A stretch of 64,000 nucleotides of DNA, from positions 310,001 to 374,000 of the forward strand of contig NZ_APNH01000003.1 of NCBI RefSeq assembly GCF_040361275.1, read 5' to 3'. The translations under genes and the position numbers were made by a program. Below, piece after piece: positions 36,402-45,985 of this stretch. How positions within the stretch are numbered: position 1 is the first letter of the stretch; every line of letters begins with the position of its first letter. The notes beneath the pieces are model-generated. The model saw nothing but the letters and a program-made list of their open reading frames with translations. It did not search any database and was not told the origin of the DNA. Origin of the DNA: Salinisphaera sp. T31B1. GTDB taxonomy: Bacteria > Pseudomonadota > Gammaproteobacteria > Nevskiales > Salinisphaeraceae.

Positions 36402-37514
36402 GTGTCCGTACCGCTTGCCGAGGCGCGTGTCCAGTTGGGCAGCCATATCGATCGTGCCCGCCGACAGGCCGAGCATGCCCGTCGCCATCTGTTCGATCGC
36501 GCGTCGTTGAGCCAGGCCGGTCAGACGCCGTTCGAAACGGTGTGGTCCGATGGCGCCATGCATCTGCGCTACTACCCGCCGCTGGGTGAGGTGACACAGC
36601 CGCCGCGCACGCCGCTGGTGCTGGTGCCGCCGCTCGCGGTGAACATGCTCGTCTACGATCTCTTTCCCCACCGCAGCCTGGTGCGCTATCTGCGCACGCG
36701 CGGATTCGAACTCTATCTGATCGACTGGGGCCGGCCATCGCGTGCCCAGAACGCACGCAATCTGGCGGGTTATTTTGCTCAGCTGTTGCCGCAGATGCTC
36801 GACCGCGTACGGGCGCGCACGGGCTGCAAGCGGTTGAACCTGCATGGCTGGAGCCTGGGCGGGCTGTTCGTGCTGTGCCAGGCCGCACTCGCGGCCGACG
36901 ATGAAATCGCCAATCTGGTCGTCGTCGGTGCGCCGGTGGATTACCACGACAATGGGGTGCTGGGCGAGCGCTATCGCTGGCTCAGCCGGCATGCCGGACG
37001 TCTTCACGAGCTCACGGGCCTGAGCGCAGCGCAGTTGCCGTCCGCCGTGCTGCGTTCACCCGGCTGGGTCAATTCGCTGGCGTTCAAGCTGACCACTCCC
37101 ATGGCCAGCCTGCGCAGCTATGGGCGGCTGTTGCGCAACCTGCATGACGACGAGTACGTGCGGTCGCATGCCACCCATGCCGCCTTTCTGAACGGTATGG
37201 TCGCCTATCCGGGCGGCGTTGTGGCCGACTTCATCGACTATCTGTGGGTGGATAACGTAATGGCCGACGGTCGTCTGCCCATGGCGGATACCCAGGCGAC
37301 CCTGGCCGACGTGCGGGCGCCGATTCTCAATATCACCGGTCAAGACGATCTCATCGTCACCCCCCGGTGCAGTCAGGCAATGGCCGATCTGGTCGGTGCT
37401 GCGGATATCACCTGCAAGGTCGAGCCAGGCGGACATGTGAGTATCGTCTCCGGCGAGCAGGCCGCGCGCCAAAGCTGGCCCGCGATCGCCGACTGGCTGA
37501 TCGCCCGCGATTGA
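36402..37514 (+). CDS. PHA-synthase-like alpha/beta hydrolase with Ser nucleophile
   Basis: A 370-residue protein resembling PhaC polyester synthases. It has VLVPPLAVNMLVYDLFP, FELYLIDWGRPSR (the PhaC Y-L-(I/V)-D-W-G block), the nucleophile elbow GWSLGG, an acid in NITGQDDLIVTP and H in EPGGHVSIVSG. True PHA synthases carry Cys in G-x-C-x-G; here it is Ser, so it may be a hydrolase, depolymerase or an altered acyltransferase. GTG at 36402 is preferred because AGGGGAG ends 8 bases upstream; an ATG at 36369 has no ribosome-binding site. No phaB or phasin genes are nearby. Confidence 0.8.
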   Translation: MSVPLAEARVQLGSHIDRARRQAEHARRHLFDRASLSQAGQTPFETVWSDGAMHLRYYPPLGEVTQPPRTPLVLVPPLAVNMLVYDLFPHRSLVRYLRTRGFELYLIDWGRPSRAQNARNLAGYFAQLLPQMLDRVRARTGCKRLNLHGWSLGGLFVLCQAALAADDEIANLVVVGAPVDYHDNGVLGERYRWLSRHAGRLHELTGLSAAQLPSAVLRSPGWVNSLAFKLTTPMASLRSYGRLLRNLHDDEYVRSHATHAAFLNGMVAYPGGVVADFIDYLWVDNVMADGRLPMADTQATLADVRAPILNITGQDDLIVTPRCSQAMADLVGAADITCKVEPGGHVSIVSGEQAARQSWPAIADWLIARD

Positions 37515-37521
37515 TGCCGGC

Positions 37522-38415
37522 TCACAGCAGTCCGGCGATGCGTCCAGCCAGGAAATCGAGGAACAGTTCGATCCGCAGCGACAGCGCCGTGTTGCGGTAA
37601 TAGACGGCATGGATCGCCTGCCGCCGATCTTCGATACGGTCGCTCAGTACCGGCTGCAGCCGGCCGTCGGCGACCAGCTCGCGGGTCACATAGTCGGCCA
37701 TGCTGGCGATGCCTTCGCCGGCCAGCGCCAGCGCGATCAGGGTGCTCGCACTGGAGGCGGAAACGCTCGGCGTGATCCGCAGATCGCGCCCCTGCGCACC
37801 GCGTAGCGGCCAGGCGTTGAGATGCGGCATCTGATTGAAGCCGAGCAGTGAATGCTCGTCCAGATCGGCCGCCGACTGCGGGATGCCGTGGCGGGCCAGG
37901 TAGGCCGGGCTCGCGACCAAGCGCAGACGGGTATGACCGAGTGGGCGCGCGTGCAGCGTGGAATCCTCAAGCGTGCCGATCCGGATCGCGACATCGGTAT
38001 GTTGTTCTAGCAGATCGATGAACCGGTCGTGGGTATCCAGCGCCAAGGTGATCTGCGGGTAGCGGGCACGAAACGCCCCGATCTGCGGCACGATCACCGA
38101 CTGCATGAACGTCGGCGCCGCGTTGATACGCAGCGTGCCGGCTGGCTGTGCGCGGCGTAGCGCCATGGCCTGTTCGGCATCGTCTGCGGCGTCGAGCAGG
38201 GCGCGCGCATGCGGCAGCAGTTCGCGGCCTTCTTCGGTGAGTTTCACCCGGCGGGTCGTGCGGGCGAGCAGGGTGGTGCCCAGCTTGTCTTCCAGCCGGG
38301 CGAGCCCTCGGCTGACACCGGATACGGTCTGGCCGAGCCGTTCGGCTGCTGCGGTGATCGAGCCACTGTCGACGACCGCGACGAAGACCTGATGTTCTGC
38401 CAGCGTCGTTTTCAT
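37522..38415 (-). CDS. LysR-family transcription regulator
   Basis: A 297-residue LTTR. The N-terminal winged helix (TTLAEHQVFVAVVDSGSITAAA...) precedes a linker helix and the periplasmic-binding-like effector domain (TLRINAAPTFMQSVIVPQI, LALAGEGIASMADYV). It is divergent from mdaB with a short intergenic region carrying a T-N11-A type inverted repeat, the classic arrangement for control of the neighbour and itself. It probably activates the quinone reductase gene in response to a quinone or oxidant, by analogy with similar pairs. Confidence 0.92.
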   Translation of the reverse strand: MKTTLAEHQVFVAVVDSGSITAAAERLGQTVSGVSRGLARLEDKLGTTLLARTTRRVKLTEEGRELLPHARALLDAADDAEQAMALRRAQPAGTLRINAAPTFMQSVIVPQIGAFRARYPQITLALDTHDRFIDLLEQHTDVAIRIGTLEDSTLHARPLGHTRLRLVASPAYLARHGIPQSAADLDEHSLLGFNQMPHLNAWPLRGAQGRDLRITPSVSASSASTLIALALAGEGIASMADYVTRELVADGRLQPVLSDRIEDRRQAIHAVYYRNTALSLRIELFLDFLAGRIAGLL

Positions 38416-38417
38416 TG

Positions 38418-38432
38418 TTGATTGCCAGTCAA
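38418..38432. promoter_or_regulatory. LysR-type operator candidate
   Basis: TTGA-N7-TCAA inverted repeat containing T-N11-A, three bases from the LysR start codon and about 94 bases from mdaB. Its location in the divergent gap supports binding by the adjacent regulator. Confidence 0.5.
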
Positions 38433-38525
38433 TAATGATTTGCAGTTTATCCCGTTTCGAGCAGGGCGCGGACGCGCCAGACTGCGTGTCGTTTCATCCT
38501 TCGCACTGTTTTCGAGACCTCTGCC

Positions 38526-39134
38526 ATGAATATCCTTCTGCTCAACGGGCAGCGCCCGTTCGCCCATTCCAGCGGCCGGCTCAACACCACGCTGCACGAC
38601 ACTGCGATCGAGGCACTCACGACCCTCGACCACGATCTGCGTACCACCGATATCGACGCCGGCTACGACGTGGCGGCGGAAGTGGAAAAATTCCTCTGGG
38701 CCGATGCAATCGTCTACCAGATGCCCGGCTGGTGGATGGGCACGCCCTGGATCGTCAAGCGTTATCTTGACGAAGTGCTTACCGAAGGCCATGGCAGCCT
38801 GTATGCCAGCGACGGCCGCAGCAGCCGCGATCCGGACCGTCATTACGGCACCGGCGGCCTGCTGCAGGGGCGTCGCTACATGCTGTCGCTGACCTGGAAC
38901 GCGCCTCAGGCCGCCTTCGACCGGCCGGATGAATTCTTCGAGGGCCGCGGCGTGGACGGCGTCTATTTCCCGTTCCACAAGTCGCAGGAATTTCTCGGCC
39001 TCGAAGCGATGCCGACCTTTCTGGCCACGGACGTGATGAAGGCGCCGTCGGTCGATGCCCAACGGGCGCGCTATCGCGAGCATCTGGTCAGCGTCTTCGG
39101 CCAGGCCGAGACCAACGCCGCCATGTCGGCCTAG
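38526..39134 (+). CDS. mdaB: NADPH quinone reductase MdaB
   Basis: Flavodoxin-fold FAD/NADPH quinone oxidoreductase of the modulator-of-drug-activity-B type, 202 residues. Recognisable parts are MNILLLNGQRPFAHSSGRLN, YQMPGWWMGTPWIVKRYLDE (FAD pocket), GTGGLLQGRRYMLSLTWNAP and FPFHKSQEFLG. It reduces quinones by two electrons and protects against quinone or oxidant stress. It is transcribed away from a LysR gene, which is the usual partner. Confidence 0.93.
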   Translation: MNILLLNGQRPFAHSSGRLNTTLHDTAIEALTTLDHDLRTTDIDAGYDVAAEVEKFLWADAIVYQMPGWWMGTPWIVKRYLDEVLTEGHGSLYASDGRSSRDPDRHYGTGGLLQGRRYMLSLTWNAPQAAFDRPDEFFEGRGVDGVYFPFHKSQEFLGLEAMPTFLATDVMKAPSVDAQRARYREHLVSVFGQAETNAAMSA

Positions 39135-39248
39135 CCCAGCCGCTTGTGCTGCACAACGCGCGGTTTTCGGTAGTCGCCCGCAAGTAGCCGCCGCTACACT
39201 CGGGCAAACGAAAACAACGCGTGTCGATAGCGCGATGAGGGGCAGGGC

Positions 39249-40907
39249 ATGGTGGAAAAAGCGGACAGTATCGTTGTAGGCGCGGGCCTGGCAGGGTTGG
39301 TTGCCGCCGCGGAACTGGCCGATGCGGGCAAGTCGGTGATCATCGTCGAACAGGAAGGCGAGAACTCGGTCGGCGGCCAGGCGTTCTGGTCGCTCGGCGG
39401 GTTGTTCATGATCGATACGCCCGAGCAGCGGCGTATGCGTATCAAGGACAGTCCGGAGCTGGCGCTCTCCGACTGGCTCGGTTCGGCCGGTTTCGACCGG
39501 CCCGAGGATTACTGGCCGCGCAAGGTCGCCGAGGCCTTCATCGAGTTCTCCGCCGGCGAGATGCGGCCCTGGTTGTACGAGCAGGGCATGCGCTGGTTTC
39601 CGGTCGTGGGCTGGGCCGAACGCGGCGGCTCGCTGGCCAGCGGCCACGGCAATTCGGTGCCGCGTTTTCATCTGACCTGGGGCACCGGCCCGGGCACGGT
39701 CGCGCCCTTCGAGCGGCGCGTACGCAAGCATATGGACGCCGGGCGGATCACCCTCAAATGCCGGCACCAGGTCAGCCGCCTGGTCATGACCGACGGGGCG
39801 GCCACCGGCGTGGCCGGCGAGGTGCTGGCGCCGAGCACGGTCGAACGCGGCCAGCAATCCAGCCGCGATGTGGACGGCGAATTCGAGTTCGCGGCCGGGG
39901 CGGTGCTGGTCACGGCCGGCGGCATCGGCGGCAACCACGAGCGCGTGCGTGCGAACTGGCCGTCCGAGCGTCTGGGCGCCGCACCCGCGCACATGATCTC
40001 GGGCGTGCCGCATCACGTGGACGGGCGCATGCTCGATATCAGCCATGAGGCCGGTGCTGCGATCATCAACAGCGATCGCATGTGGCACTACACCGAAGGC
40101 ATCAAGAACTGGCACCCGATCTGGCCGATGCACGGCATCCGCATCATTCCAGGCCCGTCGTCGCTGTGGTTCGATGCCACCGGCCGGCGTCTGCCCGCGC
40201 CGTGTCTGCCCGGTTTCGACACGCTCTCGACGCTGCGCGAGATTCTGGCCACGGGCCATGACTACTCCTGGTTCGTGCTCACCCAGAAGATCATCGAAAA
40301 GGAATTCGCGCTGTCCGGCTCCGAGCAGAATCCGGACATGACGTCGCAGCAATGGCGGAAGGTGCTCAAGAGCCGGCTGTCCAAGGGCGCACCGCCGCCG
40401 GTCGAGGCGTTCAAGCAGCACGGCGAGGATTTCATCGTGGCCGACGATATCGGCGAACTGGTGGCGGGCATGAACCGGCTGGCCGGCAACGAGCTGATCG
40501 ACCGCGCCGCGCTGGAGACCCAGATCGTGGCCCGCGATGCCCAGATCGACAACGCCTATTCCAAGGACGCCCAAGTCACGGCCATCCACGGTGCGCGGCG
40601 CTATATCGGCGACAAGCTGTTCCGCACGGCGTCCCCGCACAAGATGCTCGACCCGGCCAACGGGCCGCTGATCGCGGTCCGGCTGCATATCCTCACCCGC
40701 AAGACGCTGGGCGGGCTGCATACCAATCTGGACGGGCAGGTGCTCGACGCCGCCGGCGAGCCCATTGCCGGGCTCTATGCAGCGGGCGAGGTGGCCGGCT
40801 TCGGCGGCGGCGGCTACCACGGCTATAACGCGCTGGAAGGCACGTTTCTGGGCGGCTGCATCTTCTCGGGGCGTTGCGCGGGCCGGCACGCGGCCGCCCA
40901 TCTCTAG
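39249..40907 (+). CDS. FAD-binding dehydrogenase (COG3573/KstD-like)
   Basis: FAD-dependent oxidoreductase of 552 residues. It has an N-terminal dinucleotide motif ([20 protein letters not shown]), a flavin-closing C-terminus ([20 protein letters not shown] and [13 protein letters not shown]), and middle regions like KstD/fumarate-reductase-type flavoproteins. The group is often annotated only as FAD-binding dehydrogenase; the substrate is unknown. It starts after GAGGGG in the leader. Its stop overlaps the convergent RlpA-like gene by 4 bases (CTAG). Confidence 0.88.
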   Translation: MVEKADSIVVGAGLAGLVAAAELADAGKSVIIVEQEGENSVGGQAFWSLGGLFMIDTPEQRRMRIKDSPELALSDWLGSAGFDRPEDYWPRKVAEAFIEFSAGEMRPWLYEQGMRWFPVVGWAERGGSLASGHGNSVPRFHLTWGTGPGTVAPFERRVRKHMDAGRITLKCRHQVSRLVMTDGAATGVAGEVLAPSTVERGQQSSRDVDGEFEFAAGAVLVTAGGIGGNHERVRANWPSERLGAAPAHMISGVPHHVDGRMLDISHEAGAAIINSDRMWHYTEGIKNWHPIWPMHGIRIIPGPSSLWFDATGRRLPAPCLPGFDTLSTLREILATGHDYSWFVLTQKIIEKEFALSGSEQNPDMTSQQWRKVLKSRLSKGAPPPVEAFKQHGEDFIVADDIGELVAGMNRLAGNELIDRAALETQIVARDAQIDNAYSKDAQVTAIHGARRYIGDKLFRTASPHKMLDPANGPLIAVRLHILTRKTLGGLHTNLDGQVLDAAGEPIAGLYAAGEVAGFGGGGYHGYNALEGTFLGGCIFSGRCAGRHAAAHL

Positions 40908-41302
40908 CGCGAGCGGATACGCAACTCCACCGGTGCGACGCCGTCGGCCACCATGCCCAGGCGTTCGGCCGCCGCGCGAGACAGATCGATGATCCGGCCG
41001 CGGGTATAGGGACCGCGATCGTTGATACGCACGGTCACCCTGCGATCGTTGTCGAGGTTGGTCACCTGCACCCGCGTGCCCAGTGGCAGGGTGCGATGGG
41101 CAGCCGTCAGCGCGCGCGAATCGAAGCGTTCGCCGCTGGCCGTGCGGCGGCCATCGAACGAGGCGGCATAGTAGGCCGCCTCGCCGCGCTGATAGACCCG
41201 CTCGCCTGACGATGCCGGTCCACCGCTGCCGGGGGCCGCGGCACAGCCGGCGAGAGTCAGTATTAGCAACCACAGGATCAACAAGCGGAAATCGACAGGC
41301 AT
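40904..41302 (-). CDS. RlpA-like septal-ring lipoprotein (DPBB domain)
   Basis: Small lipoprotein of 132 residues. The signal peptide ends in lipobox LAGC (Cys 20), followed by a double-psi beta-barrel domain with [32 protein letters not shown] and [18 protein letters not shown], the RlpA signature. RlpA proteins are lytic transglycosylases acting on denuded glycan at the septum. It lacks a C-terminal SPOR domain, so septal targeting is uncertain. The start at 41302 is chosen for the signal peptide; a longer start to 41437 is unlikely. Confidence 0.87.
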   Translation of the reverse strand: MPVDFRLLILWLLILTLAGCAAAPGSGGPASSGERVYQRGEAAYYAASFDGRRTASGERFDSRALTAAHRTLPLGTRVQVTNLDNDRRVTVRINDRGPYTRGRIIDLSRAAAERLGMVADGVAPVELRIRSR

Positions 41303-41682
41303 ACGAAAGGTCTCGTGAATCGGCGCCGGGCAAAGGCGATGCGTGCCGTCGAATAATCTAAGGCTTTTTCCTGCGACGGCGCGAGCATGGCCTGCACGGG
41401 ATGGGCCCGGCCGGACGCGCGTACTGATACGGGTCATGGCGGACGCGGTATATCATCCGCACATCACCCCCGGTGGCTGCCCCGGGGTCCAAACCGACGA
41501 TGCGCGTCCGGCGCTGCGGCGGCCGGCCGCGCCCTGCCGATGGCGAGCGTGCACGATTTTTGCTGTGGTATGCGCAACCGGCCGGGTTCTTGCTTGTCAG
41601 GGCTCTGGCAGCAGGCAGCGTCGAAATGCCGCGACAGAACGGCAGGGTTTTCTCCCCGCGCGGGAGATGGTGCAAGGTGCGT
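41303..41682. other. Divergent intergenic region, rlpA-like / HAD
   Basis: 380 bases without a convincing gene. It should hold promoters for both divergent genes. A 6-bp hairpin CCCCGG-N8-CCGGGG (41468-41487) is visible; no recognised operator or RNA gene was found. Confidence 0.6.
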
Positions 41683-42339
41683 ATGAGATACAAGGTTCTT
41701 CTTTTCGATCTGGATGGCACGCTGACCGATCCGCGTGAGGGCATCACGCGTTGTGTGCAACATGCTTTGGCCTGTCAGCAGATCGATGAGCCGGATCGCT
41801 CGAAACTCGACTGCTTCATTGGACCACCGCTCAAGCAGTCGTTCATCGACTGGTATGGCATGGAGGGCAACGCCGCCGATCGGGCGGTGGCGGACTATCG
41901 AGAACGTTTCGGGGAGATCGGCATGTTCGAGAACACCCTCTATGCCGGCATCGTCGAACTGCTGACCGGGCTCAAGCGAAGCGGACGCCAGCTGTTCGTG
42001 GCGACCTCCAAGCCATGGTTCTACGCCCGCCAGATCATCACTCATTTCGGACTGGACGAGTTCTTCGGCCGGGTCTACGGCAGCGAGCTCGACGGCACAC
42101 GCGTGGAAAAACACGCACTGATCGCCCATATCCTGCGCGAAGAGCGCATCGAAGCCGGGCATGCGCTGATGATCGGCGATCGCCGCTATGATCTGATCGG
42201 CGCGCGCCACAACGGCGTGGCCGCGGCAGCGGTCGGCTACGGCTACGGCAGCCGCGACGAACTGATGGCCGAACAGCCGGATCATTATTTCGCCACTCTG
42301 GCCGAACTGGACGAAGCACTACGCGCCTGTCGCGTCTGA
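41683..42339 (+). CDS. HAD-superfamily phosphatase (Gph/YjjG-like)
   Basis: HAD hydrolase of 218 residues. Motif I is LLFDLDGTLTDP (nucleophile D), motif II VATSKPWF (S/T), motif III K in RVEKHALIAHIL, motif IV MIGDRRYDLIGA. A helical C1 cap lies between motifs I and II (HALACQQIDEPDR...IGPPLKQSF). The group includes phosphoglycolate phosphatases and 5'-nucleotidases; substrate not determined. ATG 41683 is preceded by AAGG at 41674; in-frame upstream sequence does not resemble protein. Confidence 0.87.
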   Translation: MRYKVLLFDLDGTLTDPREGITRCVQHALACQQIDEPDRSKLDCFIGPPLKQSFIDWYGMEGNAADRAVADYRERFGEIGMFENTLYAGIVELLTGLKRSGRQLFVATSKPWFYARQIITHFGLDEFFGRVYGSELDGTRVEKHALIAHILREERIEAGHALMIGDRRYDLIGARHNGVAAAAVGYGYGSRDELMAEQPDHYFATLAELDEALRACRV

Positions 42340-42409
42340 GACACTGGTGCCATACGCGGGCGTACTGCGGTAATCTCTATCGCCATCACCCGCCGGCCCG
42401 TTATTCGCC

Positions 42410-43231
42410 ATGACCGATTCCGATTCGCGTACACCCCTGTCCGAGCTGCTGGCCTCGATGAGCGCCGACGGCGATGCCGTTCGTGTACATATTCCCGATG
42501 ACTGGCTGCAGGGCCGTGCGGTCTACGGAGGGCTGTCGGCCGCGTTATGCCTGCAGGCCACGCTCGAGGGGCTCGGCGACGATCTGCCGCCGCTGCGCTC
42601 GGTGCAGTTGAGCTTCATCGGCCCGGCCGGCAGCGATGTTCGGCTGTCGCCCGAGATCGTGCGTCAGGGCAAGTCGACCACGTTCGTGACCGTGGACATG
42701 AGTAGCGACGACAAGCTCGCCGTACGCGCCACGCTCTGCTTCGCCCGGGCGCGGTCGTCGCATCTGTCGATCGTGGATTGTCCGGCGCCCGTGGTGGCGG
42801 GCGTGGCCGACTGTGCCGACTTCTTCCGCGACGCCGAGGGCCGCAACCAGGGCCCGAATTTCGCCCAGCACTTCAACAGCCGGTTTGCCGGCGGCGCGTT
42901 GCCTGCCAGCGGCGCGCAAGACCCGTCGTTCACGGTGTGGATGCAGCACAAGGACAGTGCATCACGAGCGTCGCTGGTCGGGCTCGTGGCTTTGGCGGAT
43001 GCGCTGCCGCCAGCCGCCATGGCCTGTTTCGCCGAACGGGCGCCGATCAGCACCATGACCTGGATGTTCGACGTGCTCGACGACACGCCGCACACCGACG
43101 ATGGCTGGTGGCTGAGCCGGAGCGTCGCCGAATCGACCGCCGACGGCTATTCCTCGCAGGCGATGACGGTATGGAATAGCGCGGGACAACCGGTCATCGT
43201 CGGTCGTCAGAACGTCGCGATCTTCTACTAG
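42410..43231 (+). CDS. TesB-like acyl-CoA thioesterase
   Basis: Double hot-dog thioesterase-family protein, 273 residues. The first half contains DWLQGRAVYGGLSAALCLQA (G-G-x2-A segment), PPLRSVQLSFIGPAG and ATLCFARAR; the second half has ISTMTWMFDVLDDTP and WWLSRSVAESTADGYSSQ with the catalytic-type Asp/Ser/Gln set. It fits the acyl-CoA thioesterase-like group (PF13622) that hydrolyses acyl-CoA. It starts 70 bases after the HAD gene and could be co-transcribed with it. Confidence 0.85.
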   Translation: MTDSDSRTPLSELLASMSADGDAVRVHIPDDWLQGRAVYGGLSAALCLQATLEGLGDDLPPLRSVQLSFIGPAGSDVRLSPEIVRQGKSTTFVTVDMSSDDKLAVRATLCFARARSSHLSIVDCPAPVVAGVADCADFFRDAEGRNQGPNFAQHFNSRFAGGALPASGAQDPSFTVWMQHKDSASRASLVGLVALADALPPAAMACFAERAPISTMTWMFDVLDDTPHTDDGWWLSRSVAESTADGYSSQAMTVWNSAGQPVIVGRQNVAIFY

Positions 43232-43564
43232 AACCCGCCGATATCGGGCGAGAGACGGCCGCAGGGATGCGGCCGGCCGCGCCCGCGGCCCTCGACGCGC
43301 GCCGCCGGGGCGTGACGGTGGACAGCGGTGACGACGCCGACCGGCGCACTTGTGGTTGGCGCTGTGCCATGAAATCGAACCGGCCCCGGGCCGGTAGGCC
43401 ACCACCGCCCGTTGGAACGCGGGTCAGCCCTGCCCAGGCTGACCCACAGGACCGGATGAATCCCCCAGCGGCCGCAGGCAGCCTCTTGTCCGGGGTAAGT
43501 CGTCGGCCCGCCGCAACCGAGGTTCAGCCCCACGACCGCTCGCCGTGTTGACGTGCCTGAATAT
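43232..43564. other. Intergenic region with strong hairpins before TonB receptor
   Basis: No convincing gene. GGCCGCA-GGGA-TGCGGCC at 43257-43274 may be a terminator for the thioesterase gene, although T-less. A 9-bp perfect stem GGGTCAGCC / GGCTGACCC with a 7-base loop occupies 43421-43445. I looked for cobalamin-riboswitch features and did not find a consistent fold. Confidence 0.5.
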
Positions 43565-43583
43565 CTAAATGATAATCGTTCGT
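43565..43583. promoter_or_regulatory. Fur box candidate
   Basis: AT-rich AATGATAATC core followed by GTT, matching 12 of 19 positions of the GATAATGATAATCATTATC consensus with the centre intact. It lies about 75-95 bases before the TonB receptor start, where iron-regulated promoters are expected. Confidence 0.65.
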
Positions 43584-43657
43584 ATTAGCAAAACGATATC
43601 GTCTGTGCGTCGGTCGGTTCACCGGCGGCAGACGATGCAACACCAAAAGGGGGCACA

Positions 43658-45877
43658 GTGGATAGACGGGTTTCTGGGGATGCGCAAACCGAGCGAGCCA
43701 CCGGCCGGGTGGGCGGCGCGTGGGTGACCGGGCTACTGGTCGCCGCGGGCCTCGGTCATGCAGGGCAGACGCTGGCCCAGGCGGATCAACCCGCGCAGCG
43801 TCTGGCGCCGCTGGTAGTCAGCGGCTCTGGTATCGCCGGCGCCGACGAGCCCACCCAGGGCTACGTCGTGGATTCCAGTCAGGGGGCTACCAAGACCGAT
43901 ACCCCACTGATCCGCACGCCGCAGACCGTCGATGTGGTCACGCGCGACCAGATCGAGGACCAGGGCGCGCTGACCGTCAACAACGCGCTGCGGTATACGC
44001 CGGGCGTGTTCACGGGGCTCGCCGGATCGTCGTCCCGTCAGACCACGGTGTCGTTGCGCGGCTTTCCCGGTGGCGATGTCAACAACACGTTCCTCGACGG
44101 TCTGCGTCTGGCCAACGACGCCGGGGCCTATTCCAATATTCAGATCGATCCCTTCTTTCTTGAACGCATCGACGTCGTCAAGGGCCCCAGCTCCGTGCTT
44201 TACGGTCGTGCCCAGCCGGGCGGTCTCGTGAACTTCGTCACCAAGAAACCGCAGGCCGAGCAGCAGGGGCTCGTCCGCTTCTACGGGGGCAGTTTCGATA
44301 CCTTCGGCGGCGGCTTCGATGTCACCGGCGCGCTGCCCGACGCCGCGCTCGGCAGCTATCGCGTGGTGGCCAGCGCCGAGACCTCCGACACCCAGTACGA
44401 CGTGGTCAAAAGCGAACGCTATACGATCATGCCCGAGGTCAGCCTCAATCTGGCCGAAGACACGACGCTGCTGCTGCAGGCCTACATACAGCGCGAGCCC
44501 GACGGCGGCTTCCACGGCTCGGTGCCCTATGACCTGAGCGTCAGCAGCTCGCGTTTCGGACGGACGGTCGATGATGAATGGGTCGATACCTCGGAAGACT
44601 TCGAAAAGTTCGACCGCGATACCGAGATCTTCTCCTATCAGCTCACCCACCAGGTCAGCGACGACGTCACGCTGCGCTCGAAGGCCCAGTACACCGAGGT
44701 CGACGTGGACCTGGAGCAGGTCTATCAGAATGGTTTCACCGGCAATGGCGCCGAGCTGCTGCGCTATGCCACGGCGGCCAGAGAACATCTGAAGGGTTTT
44801 GCCGTCGACAACAACGCCCGGTTCGATTTCGCGACCGGCGCGATCGACCATACGGTGCTGACAGGCTTCGATTTCCAACGGCGTGAGAACCGTGTCCGCT
44901 ATGGCGGCGCAGCCGCCACGAACCTGGACCCGTTCAACCCCGATTACGACAACGCGGTCAGCGGTGATGCCGTGTTCGCTCCGGCCGATATCCGCCAGAC
45001 GCGCCAGATCGGGCTTTATCTGCAGGACCAGCTGGAATGGAATCGCTGGAATCTGGTGCTTGGCGGGCGTCAGGACTATCTCAAGCGTGAATACACCATC
45101 GGCGGCAACCAGTCACGGGTACAGCGCAGCGACGATGCCTTCTCCGGCCGTGCGGCATTGCTCTACCAGTCGGCGTTCGGGCTGTCGCCGTATATCTCCT
45201 ACAGCGAGGCCTTCAATCCGAGCGCGTATTCGCCGGCATCGGGCACCGGGCAGATCTCGGAGCCGGTGGATAGCGATCAGGTCGAGGTCGGTCTCAAGTA
45301 CCAGCCGCCCGGCCTGGATGCGCTGTTCACGCTCGCGCTCTACGACCTGAACCAGAATAACGTCCAGCAGCGTACCGGCGTCACCCCGGTCGTATTCACC
45401 AGCATCGGCGATGTCCAGTCGCAGGGCGTGGAACTCTCCGGCCGGGCCAATCTCACCGACAGGCTGCACGTGATCGCCTCCTACAGCCATAGCGAGGTCG
45501 AGTACCAGGACGATGTCACCAGCGACGGGCTGGACGTGCGGGCAGGCAACACCTTCGTGCGCACACCGGACGATCTCGCCTCGGCGTGGGTGTCCTACGA
45601 CCTGCCACGCGGTATCAACGCCGGCGCGGGCGTGCGCTATGTCGGCAGCAGCTATGCCGACAGCGCCAACACCCGGGAGGTACCCGATTACACCCTCGCC
45701 GATGCATCGGTGAGCTTCGAACTCGGCGAATTCGTGAGCGCGCTCGACGACACCACGCTGCGGATCAACGCCAACAATCTGTTCGACAAGGAGTATGTCG
45801 AAGCCTGCTTCAGCGAGATCAACTGCTATTACGGCCAGGCGCGCACGATCACCGCGACGGTCGACTACCGCTTCTAG
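43658..45877 (+). CDS. TonB-dependent siderophore receptor (FhuA/FoxA type)
   Basis: Outer-membrane ferric-siderophore receptor, 739 residues. A cleavable signal (hydrophobic VTGLLVAAGLG, ending TLAQA) precedes a TonB-box-like APLVVSG, a plug domain (TRDQIEDQGALTVNNALRY, VLYGRAQPGGLVNFVTKKP) and a 22-strand barrel ending in aromatic F (TVDYRF). GTG 43658 follows AAGGGGG. With a Fur box upstream and a siderophore operon 108 bases downstream, it probably takes up the hydroxamate siderophore made there. A CFSEINCYY pair of cysteines near the end could form a disulphide, as in FhuA-like receptors. Confidence 0.93.
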   Translation: MDRRVSGDAQTERATGRVGGAWVTGLLVAAGLGHAGQTLAQADQPAQRLAPLVVSGSGIAGADEPTQGYVVDSSQGATKTDTPLIRTPQTVDVVTRDQIEDQGALTVNNALRYTPGVFTGLAGSSSRQTTVSLRGFPGGDVNNTFLDGLRLANDAGAYSNIQIDPFFLERIDVVKGPSSVLYGRAQPGGLVNFVTKKPQAEQQGLVRFYGGSFDTFGGGFDVTGALPDAALGSYRVVASAETSDTQYDVVKSERYTIMPEVSLNLAEDTTLLLQAYIQREPDGGFHGSVPYDLSVSSSRFGRTVDDEWVDTSEDFEKFDRDTEIFSYQLTHQVSDDVTLRSKAQYTEVDVDLEQVYQNGFTGNGAELLRYATAAREHLKGFAVDNNARFDFATGAIDHTVLTGFDFQRRENRVRYGGAAATNLDPFNPDYDNAVSGDAVFAPADIRQTRQIGLYLQDQLEWNRWNLVLGGRQDYLKREYTIGGNQSRVQRSDDAFSGRAALLYQSAFGLSPYISYSEAFNPSAYSPASGTGQISEPVDSDQVEVGLKYQPPGLDALFTLALYDLNQNNVQQRTGVTPVVFTSIGDVQSQGVELSGRANLTDRLHVIASYSHSEVEYQDDVTSDGLDVRAGNTFVRTPDDLASAWVSYDLPRGINAGAGVRYVGSSYADSANTREVPDYTLADASVSFELGEFVSALDDTTLRINANNLFDKEYVEACFSEINCYYGQARTITATVDYRF

Positions 45878-45985
45878 CCGCCGATAGCGGTCCGGTCGCC
45901 GGCCGGGCCGGTCACGAGGGGACAGCGCCCGGGCACCTGCGGCACGGGTTCAATCACGCACGCCGACTCGAAGGAGAACACGCGC

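Noticed and set aside
38412-41333. 973-codon open frame on the minus strand opposite mdaB and the FAD dehydrogenase
   Set aside because: Covers two well-supported plus-strand genes and has shadow-like composition.
43232-43564. Possible cobalamin riboswitch before the TonB receptor
   Set aside because: Hairpins are present, but the conserved B12-box and core sequences could not be found on either strand, and the receptor has a Fur box and a siderophore operon beside it.
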